Positions 1 to 8,120 of a stretch of DNA of 11,602 nucleotides are shown in pieces (position 1 is the stretch's first letter; each line of letters starts with the position of its first letter). Source of the stretch: Pseudomonadota bacterium (GTDB lineage: Bacteria > Pseudomonadota > Gammaproteobacteria > Burkholderiales > Eutrophovitaceae). The stretch is from contig PAHB01000111.1 of NCBI GenBank assembly GCA_002704665.1, forward strand, positions 9,068-20,669, written 5' to 3'. The position numbers and the translations under genes are program-made. The notes below the pieces were generated by a model. The model made no database searches, was not told the DNA's origin, and saw only the letters and a list, made by a program, of their open reading frames with translations.

Positions 1-1443
1 GAGCTTAAGAGCCTTCTCCCCATCTTCAAACATCGCCTTCCATTTGTCACTGTGAAAAGCTGCTTCAGCCCTCTGAGTAAAAGCATAGGCATTACCGGGA
101 TCTATTGCTATTGCACGATCAAGGGCCAAGAGTGCATCAGTCCTAAGGCTATCATTCTGCTTAAATCCAAAGGCGTGAGCTATGGTATAAAGCCACCCAA
201 GACGGGCCCAAGCATCAGCGTATTTAGGGTCAGAGATTACCGCTTCCTTCAAGCAAGACATTGCTTGTTCGAAATCAGAAACACTCAGACTTTTCAGAAA
301 AACCACCTTGGTGAAGGTAACGCATTCATAAGCGGAAAGATTATCTGTACCCTTTGATTGGTTACGGCTAATTAAATCCGAAGAGAGAACTGCCCCATTA
401 CCAACCAGTGTGTCCAGAACGTCTTCAACAACAGCATCTTGTATTTCAAAAATATTCTTTGCAGACTTATTTTTATCGTAGGTGTCAGTCCATATCGCCC
501 CTAAACTTTTCGCATCTATTAATTTGACGGTCACTCTAAATTGCTCTGTTGAAGATCTCAAACTACCCGATAACAAGTAATCAGCACCTAACTCTTCAGA
601 CAGTGTTTTTAAATCCTCAGGAATATTACTTAAGCCAATAATGTTGAGCCCATAAGTTCCCCTTGTTAATCCTGTGGCTAATTCTTGAGACAATCCCATG
701 GCGAAAGTTTCTTGATCAGCATCCCCTCCGACGTTTTCCAACGGAACTACGACCAAGGTATTAAGCTCGGAAGGTGTAGCAACCTTATCCACAGCCACTT
801 GAGTCCCGTTGAAAACCCAAAAAGCGACACCACCTAAAATAATTGCTGCGGCGATAGCCCAGTTAATATTAAAACTAGTCCAAGAGGAATCAGTCTTCCT
901 AGGTCTTTTTTTTGATCCGGCTATATTTTCATCCACAAAATAAACTCTAACGGGATCATCAATATTTTTTAAATTTTTAACACCTTGATCATTAAAAACA
1001 GCATCTACCTTTCCTTTTGCCATGGAATAAACCATCTCAGAGGCGCAAATACCGCCCTCAGGCGCAATCCCCTCCAGCCTTGCTGCAATGTTGACGCCCT
1101 CTCCAAACAGATTTTCACCCTCAATCATGATATCGCCCATATTGACACCCATACGAAATTCAAGATGTTCATTTTGAGCCACCTTGTAGTTACGCTCTTT
1201 GATTTTCTTCTGGATTTCAATAGCGGAATCGAGTGCATTAACGGGACTTGCAAATTCAATCATAAACGCGTCGCCAGCCGTGTTAAATATCCGCCCTTTT
1301 TGAGAGGAAACAACATCCTCTATAATTTTCCGACATTCCTTTAGATTCCTGAGTGTTACCTGTTCATCTTCACTCATTTTGGCAGAATAATCGACCACAT
1401 CCATCGCCAAGATGGCTGCTAGCTTTCTTTCAGCTGATTCCAT
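1..1443 (-). CDS. Membrane-bound class III nucleotide cyclase with TolB-like/TPR sensor region (copy 1, 3'-truncated by window)
   Basis: The reading frame is open for 481 codons and leaves the window without a stop, so the C-terminal part is missing. Residues 1-170 form a class III cyclase domain. Metal-binding Asp15 lies in LAMDVVDYS and Asp58 in FNTAGDAF, and the transition-state pair Asn118/Arg122 lies in GVNIAARLEG. A basic linker (KKRPRK) precedes one membrane span at about 192-212. A TolB-like domain follows (LNTLVVVPLENVG onward), then the start of a TPR-type region with the Cys-x22-Cys pair found in the other copies. By family knowledge the cyclase is cytoplasmic and the C-terminal half periplasmic. 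The ATG has a GGGAG about 10 nt upstream. It lies 49 bp after the stop of copy 2, so it is probably cotranscribed. Its TolB-like domain is the most divergent of the four. Whether it makes cAMP or another cyclic nucleotide cannot be told, because the purine-specifying positions are Asn54 and Asn111. Confidence 0.9.
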   Translation of the reverse strand, partial: MESAERKLAAILAMDVVDYSAKMSEDEQVTLRNLKECRKIIEDVVSSQKGRIFNTAGDAFMIEFASPVNALDSAIEIQKKIKERNYKVAQNEHLEFRMGVNMGDIMIEGENLFGEGVNIAARLEGIAPEGGICASEMVYSMAKGKVDAVFNDQGVKNLKNIDDPVRVYFVDENIAGSKKRPRKTDSSWTSFNINWAIAAAIILGGVAFWVFNGTQVAVDKVATPSELNTLVVVPLENVGGDADQETFAMGLSQELATGLTRGTYGLNIIGLSNIPEDLKTLSEELGADYLLSGSLRSSTEQFRVTVKLIDAKSLGAIWTDTYDKNKSAKNIFEIQDAVVEDVLDTLVGNGAVLSSDLISRNQSKGTDNLSAYECVTFTKVVFLKSLSVSDFEQAMSCLKEAVISDPKYADAWARLGWLYTIAHAFGFKQNDSLRTDALLALDRAIAIDPGNAYAFTQRAEAAFHSDKWKAMFEDGEKALKL

Positions 1444-1492
1444 AGCTGATAATCTCCCTTAATTGATATCTAGATATGGCATACAAAGTAAT

Positions 1493-3406
1493 TCATTCAA
1501 GTCCGTTTTCAATCAAAGTGGGCTTGTAAATCTCAAAGAAATTACTAGCATTGAAGAATTGATATTCTTTTTCCCAGTCCGACAGTTTGTTGGAACTAGC
1601 CTCAAACGCAGCATTAAAATGCGCATCCGCTTTATCTTTATTTCCCATTCCAGCGTGTGCAATACCCACTTTTAAATCCCACCAAAAAAACCCTGGTGCG
1701 GCAGTCCTTTCCATAGCCTGCAGAGCTGAAGAATACTCACCTCTTATTGTGTAATAATCATGCAAGGCATAATTCTCATAAGGAAAATTATTAGTGGTAT
1801 CAAGTTTATACGCCTTTATGAGGTGCTGAAACGCCGTTTGCCATCCACACCGCCCCGAAGCGTATGTCTCCGGCTTTGCATCAAAGTCAGTTAATTCCTC
1901 AATGCTACAATCTCCCGCCCATAGCATGATCTGACCTACATTTCCTAGAACTTCCGAGTTGGCTGGGGCTAGCCTTACTGCTTTTTCCCCAGCCTCATAC
2001 ATTGCCTGCCAATCTTGCTGAAAGAATAAGATTTTTGCCTTGTGTGCGTAAGCCATACCAGATTCTGGGTCTAATCTTAGGGCGTTATCAGCCGCCTGTA
2101 TGCCCTCATTAAGCGATTCTTTTGTAAAAGTTCCAAACAGCGAGTAACCCCAAGCTATTTCATGGGATAAGTAAGTCCATGCATCACTATACGAGGGGTC
2201 AGAAACCACCGCTGCCCTGAGGCACTCGAGCGCCTGGTTGTGAGTTTCTGGACTCCAGGTGTTATGGTGAACTTGAGTGACATATGTCACACACTCATAT
2301 GCTGATAGATTGTCGGTTCCTTTTTTCTCAATTTCTTTGGCAATATCACGAGCAAGTATTGCACCGTTGCCCACTAGCTCATTAATTACCCCCTTCACTA
2401 TTTCGTCTTGTAATTCGAAAATATTACTGGCCGTCATAGACTTATCATAGGTTTCAGTCCAAACTGTAGATAAGTTTGATGCATCCAACAAATTTACCGA
2501 TAGCCTTATAGCATCTCCAGCTTGCCTGACATTCCCACTAATAATATAGCTAGCGCCCGTTTTATCTGTTATTTCCTCTAATTTTTCTGGACGTTTCCCA
2601 AGATTGATGACATTCATACTTTTGGCTGCTCGACTTAGTCCATTCGCGAGATCGCTCGATATACCATTCGCAAAGTTAATCGATGAATCGGTCCCTAGAT
2701 TTTCCAGTGGTATCACAACCAGCGTGTTAAGCTCGGCAGGAGCTGAATTCTCTTCCCGTGGCACTTGCTGGTTATTAATGAGGGCAAACACAATTGCGCC
2801 TACCCCTATCGCGCCTGCAATTGCCCAATTTATATTGAATTTTGTATTTGCCCTTGACCTTTTTTTTGATTTTGATTTTTCTCCGGTCCCTTGTTCCACA
2901 AAAAAAGCTCTTACTGGTTCATCAATATTTTTAAGATTTTTTTGTCCTTGGTCAATAAAGTTGACGTCAACTTTACCTTTGGTCATTGAGTACACCATCT
3001 CAGATACACAAATACCCCCAACCGGCGCGACCCCCTCCAGCCTTGACGCAATGTTGACACCTTCACCAAACAGATTTTCACCCTCAATCATTATGTCGCC
3101 CATGTTGAGGCCCATCCGAAATTCCAGATGCTCGTTTTCGGCTAGTTGATTGTTGCGTTCTCTAATTTGTTTCTGGATTTTAATTGCTGAATCAACCGCA
3201 GTGACTGGACTCGCAAATTCAATCATAAAGGCATCGCCGGCCGTGTTAAAGACTCGCCCTTTTTGCGAGGACACAACATTCTCTATGATTTTCCTACATT
3301 CCTTTAAACTTCTTAGCGTTACCTGTTCATCTTGACTCATTTTGGCAGAATAATCGACCACATCCATTGCCAGGATGGCTGCTAACTTTCTTTCAGCTGA
3401 TTCCAT
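1493..3406 (-). CDS. Membrane-bound class III nucleotide cyclase with TolB-like/TPR sensor region (copy 2)
   Basis: This is a full-length protein of 637 aa. The cyclase domain spans about 1-170, with metal Asp15 and Asp58, transition-state Asn118 and Arg122, and Asn54 and Asn111 at the purine-specifying sites. A Lys/Arg/Ser-rich linker (175-187) leads to a single membrane span at about 192-211. The TolB-like domain covers about 226-345 and the TPR-type region about 364-600, including the segment APGFFWWD near 570. Cys372/Cys395 and Cys500/Cys520 sit at spacings shared with copies 3 and 4. The inferred topology is cyclase inside and sensor in the periplasm. The start is ATG with AAAGGA about 10 nt upstream. 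The gap to copy 3 is 48 bp, so the genes are probably one operon. The cyclase half and start of the membrane span (FNINWAIA) match copy 1, whereas the TolB-like half resembles copy 3, so the gene may be a recombinant. The family assignment is firm; the ligand is unknown. Confidence 0.92.
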   Translation of the reverse strand: MESAERKLAAILAMDVVDYSAKMSQDEQVTLRSLKECRKIIENVVSSQKGRVFNTAGDAFMIEFASPVTAVDSAIKIQKQIRERNNQLAENEHLEFRMGLNMGDIMIEGENLFGEGVNIASRLEGVAPVGGICVSEMVYSMTKGKVDVNFIDQGQKNLKNIDEPVRAFFVEQGTGEKSKSKKRSRANTKFNINWAIAGAIGVGAIVFALINNQQVPREENSAPAELNTLVVIPLENLGTDSSINFANGISSDLANGLSRAAKSMNVINLGKRPEKLEEITDKTGASYIISGNVRQAGDAIRLSVNLLDASNLSTVWTETYDKSMTASNIFELQDEIVKGVINELVGNGAILARDIAKEIEKKGTDNLSAYECVTYVTQVHHNTWSPETHNQALECLRAAVVSDPSYSDAWTYLSHEIAWGYSLFGTFTKESLNEGIQAADNALRLDPESGMAYAHKAKILFFQQDWQAMYEAGEKAVRLAPANSEVLGNVGQIMLWAGDCSIEELTDFDAKPETYASGRCGWQTAFQHLIKAYKLDTTNNFPYENYALHDYYTIRGEYSSALQAMERTAAPGFFWWDLKVGIAHAGMGNKDKADAHFNAAFEASSNKLSDWEKEYQFFNASNFFEIYKPTLIENGLE

Positions 3407-3454
3407 ATAAAATAATTCCTTTAAAACATATACTTAATACTATAAAATAACAAG

Positions 3455-5371
3455 TTACTCGAAACCGTATTTTATGAGGATGGGCTCAAAACTTGGGTAA
3501 TAAGTCTCAATGATGTTCCAAAACCCAAAATGGGTTTTTACATCGCTCAGTTTATTACTGCCGAGCCCAGCCTTAATTGACTCAAACCGTTCTTTGGCTT
3601 TTATTTCATTACCTAGGCCGTCATGAGATGTTCCAACATAAATATCCCACCAAAGAAATCCTGGAGCTGGTGTTAACTCCATAAAATATAGAGTTTTATC
3701 AAAATCTTGTTTCACGACATGGTGACAAGCTAAGGCATAATTTTCGTTTGGCCAAATATTTCCTGAATCAAGCTTATGTGCTTGAAAACCAGCCGCCAAT
3801 CCACGCTGCCATCGACAGTCACCCTCCGTGTAGGTTCCTGGCGCCGCCTCAAAGTCCATAATTTGCTCGCGAGTACAATTTCCACCCCACAGAAAATTTT
3901 GCGCCATAGTGCCAGCCACTCTGACTCTGTTCGGTGAAAGGCTATACGCCTGTTCATCAGCTTTAAACATTTCTGACCAATCTTTCTGGTAAAAATAGAT
4001 TTGCGACCGAGTCGTATAAGCGTCAGCAAGTCTCGGGTCTATAGTAATAGCTTTTCTAAGCATACTAAGTGCTTCCGAAAGATCGTCAAGAGATGCTGTA
4101 CCAAACAATGCATAACCATTCCCTATTTCAGATGCTAGTAGTACCCATGCATCCGCATAGTTAGGGTCCTGTTCAACGGCCTCACGAAGGCAGGTTTTAG
4201 CTTTCTCATGAGTGGTGGGGCTCAAAGCTGTTAGATGGACTCCCCGCACATAGTTAACACACTCATAGGCAGACATATTGTCAGTTCCTCGATTCTCTAG
4301 CCGTTTTACAATATCTCGGGTTAATACTTCTCCACCGCCCACAAGCTCATTAACCACCCCTTCCACGATTGTATCTTGGAGCGAAAATATATTCCCAGCT
4401 GACATTGTTTTATCAAAGTTTTCGGTCCAAGCCGTTGCCATATTGTTAGCATTTATGAGACTGACAGAAAGCCTAATAGATTCTCCAGATTGCCTAAGAC
4501 TTCCACTAATAATATAGCTCGCCCCCGTCTTCTCTACGGTTTGCTCCAAATCTTCAGGTTTCTGCCCTAGAGCAATAACATTTAAACTTTTTGCGGCCCT
4601 ACTAAGCCCATTAACTAGATCCTGCGATAAACCGGTAGCAAAGTTACTAGTCTCATCCCCACCCATATTTTCCAGTGGGAGAACAAGTATGGTATTCAGC
4701 GTTGCTTCCTCCTTTGTTTCAGGCATCTGACCACCAAAATAAGCGGCCAGAACGACAGCCACCAAAGCTAACCCCACAGCAACCCAACGCATCTCAAATA
4801 AAGAATTTGAGCCTTTACTTGACTTTGACCTTTTTGGTTTAACGCCTCCAGGCTCCAAATCTGCATAATAGGCCCTGACCGGCTCATCAATGTTTTTGAG
4901 CTCCTGAGGACCTTGGTCAATAAATTCCACAGCCACCTTACCTTTAACCACAGAATGAATAATCTCAGATATACAAATTCCGCCTGCCGGTGCAATCCCC
5001 TCAAGCCGAGCGGCCACATTTACCCCTTCACCGAAGAGGTTTTCTCCCTCTATCATGATGTCACCCATGTTGACGCCCATGCGAAACTCTAGATGCTCTT
5101 CTGCTGAAAGTTTGTAATTACGGTCTTTGATCTCTTTCTGTATGTTGAAAGCTGAGGTCACAGCAGCTACCGGACTAGCAAACTCAATCATAAATGCATC
5201 ACCCGCTGTGTTAAAAATCCGACCCTTCTGCGAGGACACAACTTGTTCGATTATTTCACGACACTGCCTAAGGCTTTGGAGAGTAGTCTCCTCGTTATGA
5301 CTCATCTTGGCTGAATAATCAACCACATCCATCGCCAAAATCGTCGCCAACTTTCTTTCAGTCGCTTCCAT
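3455..5371 (-). CDS. Membrane-bound class III nucleotide cyclase with TolB-like/TPR sensor region (copy 3)
   Basis: This is a full-length protein of 638 aa with the same layout as its neighbours. The cyclase domain spans about 1-170 with Asp15, Asp58, Asn118 and Arg122 intact and Asn54/Asn111 at the purine-selecting positions. The basic linker is about 178-187, the membrane span about 196-212, and the TolB-like domain starts at LNTILVLPLENMG. A TPR-type region with two Cys pairs (x22 and x19 spacing) and the APGFLWWD segment follows. The ATG start has AAGGGA about 8 nt upstream. The cyclase half differs from copy 4 at only about six of the first 173 residues by eye, while the periplasmic half is only roughly half identical. 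Many third codon positions differ in the cyclase half, so the protein conservation looks selected rather than the product of very recent duplication. The upstream gap to copy 4 is 47 bp, consistent with one transcript. Confidence 0.92.
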   Translation of the reverse strand: MEATERKLATILAMDVVDYSAKMSHNEETTLQSLRQCREIIEQVVSSQKGRIFNTAGDAFMIEFASPVAAVTSAFNIQKEIKDRNYKLSAEEHLEFRMGVNMGDIMIEGENLFGEGVNVAARLEGIAPAGGICISEIIHSVVKGKVAVEFIDQGPQELKNIDEPVRAYYADLEPGGVKPKRSKSSKGSNSLFEMRWVAVGLALVAVVLAAYFGGQMPETKEEATLNTILVLPLENMGGDETSNFATGLSQDLVNGLSRAAKSLNVIALGQKPEDLEQTVEKTGASYIISGSLRQSGESIRLSVSLINANNMATAWTENFDKTMSAGNIFSLQDTIVEGVVNELVGGGEVLTRDIVKRLENRGTDNMSAYECVNYVRGVHLTALSPTTHEKAKTCLREAVEQDPNYADAWVLLASEIGNGYALFGTASLDDLSEALSMLRKAITIDPRLADAYTTRSQIYFYQKDWSEMFKADEQAYSLSPNRVRVAGTMAQNFLWGGNCTREQIMDFEAAPGTYTEGDCRWQRGLAAGFQAHKLDSGNIWPNENYALACHHVVKQDFDKTLYFMELTPAPGFLWWDIYVGTSHDGLGNEIKAKERFESIKAGLGSNKLSDVKTHFGFWNIIETYYPSFEPILIKYGFE

Positions 5372-5418
5372 TAATAAAATCCCTTAGTTATCATAATTTA
5401 ACAAGTAAAAGCTATAAA

Positions 5419-7338
5419 TTAATTGAATCCATACTTTATCAAATATGGCTCAAATGTAGGATAGTAAGTCATAAGAACATTCCAAAAATCAAACCGTTTT
5501 TTAATGTCTTCTAATTTATTGTTTTTTGCGCCTACTTTGATAGAATCAAAACGTTCTATAGCTTTTCGAGAATTTCCTAATCCGTCATGCGCGGTACCCA
5601 CATATAAGTCCCACCAAAAAAAGCCTGGAGCAGGCACCATTGACATAATTTTTATCACTTTTTCAAACTCCTCCTTGACAATATAGTGTATAGCCAGAGC
5701 ATAGTTTTCAAAAGCATCTATATTTCCTTTGTCGAGTAGGTGTGCCCTCTCGCTCTCCTCCACACCAGTTTGCCACCTACAACCACCCGATGCATAAGTA
5801 CCTGGCGGGGCATTAATATCAAGTATTTCCGTTCGCGTACAGCTCCCTCCCCATAGAAAGTTAGCGGCTAATTGAGCAGCTATTCTCGAATCGTTCGGCG
5901 CTAGGTTGACAGCCTCCTCGTCAGATTGAAACATGCCAGACCAATCTTTTTGATAAAAAAGTATCTTTGCCTTTGTAGAATGAGCCAGCGGAAAACCGGG
6001 GTCAATTTCCAATGCTCGGTCAACGGCATTTAGAGCTATATTTAACTCTTCAAAACTTACAGCACTGTAATTTGCATATCCTAGACCCATTATTTGCGCT
6101 AGTCCTACCCAACCATCAGCATAACTTGGATCATCCTTAACCACGTCTTTTAGGCATGAAAAAGCCGTCTCAAAAGCTTCTACTGTTTGAATTCGAGCAA
6201 AAGTTATTCTGAAATAATTTACGCACTCCAGAGCAGTTAAATTATCTGTTCCTTTTGTTTGTAGTTTTTTTACGACATCCCGCACGAGGACGGCACCATT
6301 ACCAACTAACTCATCAACAACACTACCGACGATGGTATCTTGCAATTCAAATATACTCCCCGACGACAGCGTTTTATCATAGTTTTCCGTCCATATGGTG
6401 CCCATTTTCTCGGTTTCAACCAGGCTAATTGCCAATCTTATTGAATCCCCTGCTTGTCTGATGCTTCCCTTTACGACATATTTCGCTCCAGTACTTGAGA
6501 CAAGTTCGTCTAGATTGGCAGGGGTTTCACTCAGGCCAATAACGTTTAAACTCTTTGCCGATCGGCTTAAGCCATTTGCCAAGTCTTGGGACAAACCTTG
6601 TGAGAACGACTTAATTTCGTCGTTTCCCATATTTTCCAGCGGCAAAACTATAACAGCACTCATGGTAGATGCTTCGACCATCTCAGTGTTTCTTTTTGCT
6701 TGTCCTCCGAAATAGCCAACCACTAAAACCGCGAATATGGCCAAACCTGCTATAATCCATCTGTTATTAAATGATGAATTTGTTGAAAGAGACTTCGATT
6801 TTATTCGCCCGCTGGCACCCTCTAAATCGGCGTAGTAAGCGGTAACCGGTTCATCAATATTTTTTAGCTCCTGAGGACCTTGGTCAATAAATTCAACAGC
6901 CACCTTACCCTTAACCACAGAGTGGATGATTTCAGATATGCAAACTCCTCCTGCAGGAGCAATACCCTCAAGACGAGCTGCTACATTTACCCCTTCCCCA
7001 AACAGATTTTCGCCCTCGATCATGATGTCACCCATGTTGACACCCATGCGGAATTCTAAGTGCTCCTCAGCTGAAAGTTTAGAGTTGCGATCCTTGATCT
7101 CTTTTTGTATATTAACCGCCGAAGTCACCGCAGCCACAGGACTAGCAAACTCAATCATGAATGCATCCCCAGCAGTATTGAAAATTCGGCCCTTCTGCGA
7201 AGATACCACTTTTTCAATAATTTCCCTGCACTGCCTAAGACTTTGAAGAGTAGTCTCCTCGTTCCGACTCATCTTAGCCGAATAATCAACCACATCCATT
7301 GCCAAAATCGTCGCTAACTTTCTTTCCGTTGCCTCCAA
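5419..7338 (-). CDS. Membrane-bound class III nucleotide cyclase with TolB-like/TPR sensor region (copy 4, first cyclase of the array)
   Basis: From the chosen start this is 639 aa. The cyclase domain (about 1-170) keeps Asp15, Asp58, Asn118 and Arg122 and carries Asn54 and Asn111 like the other copies. The membrane span is about 194-210, followed by a TolB-like domain (VIVLPLENMG) and a TPR-type region with the conserved Cys pairs and APGFFWWD. I chose a TTG start at 7338. It aligns exactly with the Met-Glu-(Ala/Ser)-(Thr/Ala)-Glu-Arg-Lys start of the other three copies and has GGGAGG about 10 nt upstream. An in-frame ATG at 7356 would add six residues (MGGNPN), but its only purine-rich stretch almost touches it. 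The gene lies downstream of the Sel1-repeat gene on the same strand, with an 18-bp palindrome in the gap. Its periplasmic half differs clearly from copy 3, suggesting another ligand. The ligand and nucleotide product are unknown. Confidence 0.9.
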   Translation of the reverse strand: MEATERKLATILAMDVVDYSAKMSRNEETTLQSLRQCREIIEKVVSSQKGRIFNTAGDAFMIEFASPVAAVTSAVNIQKEIKDRNSKLSAEEHLEFRMGVNMGDIMIEGENLFGEGVNVAARLEGIAPAGGVCISEIIHSVVKGKVAVEFIDQGPQELKNIDEPVTAYYADLEGASGRIKSKSLSTNSSFNNRWIIAGLAIFAVLVVGYFGGQAKRNTEMVEASTMSAVIVLPLENMGNDEIKSFSQGLSQDLANGLSRSAKSLNVIGLSETPANLDELVSSTGAKYVVKGSIRQAGDSIRLAISLVETEKMGTIWTENYDKTLSSGSIFELQDTIVGSVVDELVGNGAVLVRDVVKKLQTKGTDNLTALECVNYFRITFARIQTVEAFETAFSCLKDVVKDDPSYADGWVGLAQIMGLGYANYSAVSFEELNIALNAVDRALEIDPGFPLAHSTKAKILFYQKDWSGMFQSDEEAVNLAPNDSRIAAQLAANFLWGGSCTRTEILDINAPPGTYASGGCRWQTGVEESERAHLLDKGNIDAFENYALAIHYIVKEEFEKVIKIMSMVPAPGFFWWDLYVGTAHDGLGNSRKAIERFDSIKVGAKNNKLEDIKKRFDFWNVLMTYYPTFEPYLIKYGFN

Positions 7339-7359
7339 GTTCGGATTTCCTCCCATTTC

Positions 7360-7377
7360 CTGACGCTATAGCGCCAG
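7360..7377. promoter_or_regulatory. 18-bp near-perfect palindrome upstream of the first cyclase gene
   Basis: On the minus strand the sequence is CTGGCGCTATAGCGTCAG. All positions are symmetric except one G/T pair, which would still form a G-U pair in RNA. The core CGCTATAGCG is a perfect 10-bp palindrome. It lies in the gap between the Sel1 stop and the cyclase start, just upstream of the GGGAGG ribosome binding site. A TATACT hexamer (minus strand, 7376-7381) abuts it and could be a -10 box, but I see no convincing -35. It may be a protein operator or a short RNA hairpin tuning translation of the first cyclase. No T run follows it, so it is not a standard terminator. Confidence 0.45.
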
Positions 7378-7406
7378 TATAACCGCGCAATCTCTAAAGG
7401 GCTAGC

Positions 7407-8003
7407 TTAAGGAATATCGCAATCTATGAGGTTCTTAGCAATGCATTTTTCTAGATTTTGATTAATCTGCTCAATTTGATCAGACGACATTTTTTTTGAA
7501 ATTAGATTCTTGATTTTTTCAGCTCTACTATTACCTTTTTTTGCAGCCAAGCCCAACCAAAAGTACGATTTAGCTGGATTTTTCTCCACGCCTTCGCCTA
7601 ACCGGTATACCCCGCCCAACTCCATTTGTGCCCACTCATGGCCACCTCTAGCGGCCGCTGAATACCATTTAAGCATCAAATTACTATCTACAGGGACACC
7701 TTTCCCGAATCGGTACATGGTGGCCAAATTGAATTGAGCCGAATGATTTCCTTGTTCGGCAGCCTGCGTATACCAAAAAACTGCCTTTTTATAATTTTGC
7801 TGAATGCCTTTTCCTTGCTGATACATGAAAGCCAACTCTCTTTGTGATTCGGGATCGCCATCTTCTGCCAACGAAAGCCAAATTTCCGCGGCGATGTCAT
7901 ATTGACCAATTTTATAGGCGTCGACAGCTTCTTGGTAAGTGCCTGCAAAACTCAACGAAAATAAAACAAAATAATGGAAGAAGAAGATTATTATTTTTAC
8001 CAA
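7407..8003 (-). CDS. Secreted Sel1-like repeat protein
   Basis: From the chosen start this is 198 aa. Residues 1-20 are a signal peptide or anchor: a Lys then a very hydrophobic stretch ending SLSFA before Gly21. Sel1-type repeats (TPR-like helical hairpins) follow at about 52-87, 88-123 and 124-159, with a partial one before. Typical pieces are AFMYQQGKGI, ATMYRFGKGV and GGVYRLGEGV. The C-terminal tail has a Cys pair (EKCIAKNLIDC). Such repeats normally act as protein-interaction scaffolds, here probably in the periplasm. The start chosen is TTG at 8003, because GGAGG lies 7 nt upstream and it begins exactly at the signal peptide. A TTG at 8033 is open in frame but would bury the signal sequence. 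It is the first gene of the minus-strand series leading into the cyclase receptors, which suggests a shared transcript and perhaps a partner role. The role is inferred. Confidence 0.85.
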   Translation of the reverse strand: MVKIIIFFFHYFVLFSLSFAGTYQEAVDAYKIGQYDIAAEIWLSLAEDGDPESQRELAFMYQQGKGIQQNYKKAVFWYTQAAEQGNHSAQFNLATMYRFGKGVPVDSNLMLKWYSAAARGGHEWAQMELGGVYRLGEGVEKNPAKSYFWLGLAAKKGNSRAEKIKNLISKKMSSDQIEQINQNLEKCIAKNLIDCDIP

Positions 8004-8120
8004 AGTTCTACCTCCGGATTGAAGTTGTGTCAAAATACCTGATCTTTGTTAAGTTTGATGAGTAATTGTTTTTAATAACGTAATATATGCCATAGCGATA
8101 GTGTAACCTAGGTTCCGGCG

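Larger units (their letters stand above)
1..7338 (-). repeat. Tandem array of four cyclase-receptor genes, period about 1,965 bp
   Basis: The four start codons lie at 7338, 5371, 3406 and 1443, giving steps of 1967, 1965 and 1963 bp. Gaps between the genes are 47-49 bp. The repeat unit is a whole gene plus spacer. Similarity is highest in the first 510 bp of each gene (cyclase) and much lower in the rest. The spacers themselves share no obvious sequence beyond a purine-rich ribosome binding site and AT richness. The left boundary of the array lies outside the window. Confidence 0.9.

Noticed and set aside
2604..3149. Long plus-strand ORF of 181 codons inside cyclase copy 2
   Set aside because: It lies wholly antisense to a well-supported cyclase gene, and similar antisense frames appear at the matching place in the other copies, as expected from shared codon composition.
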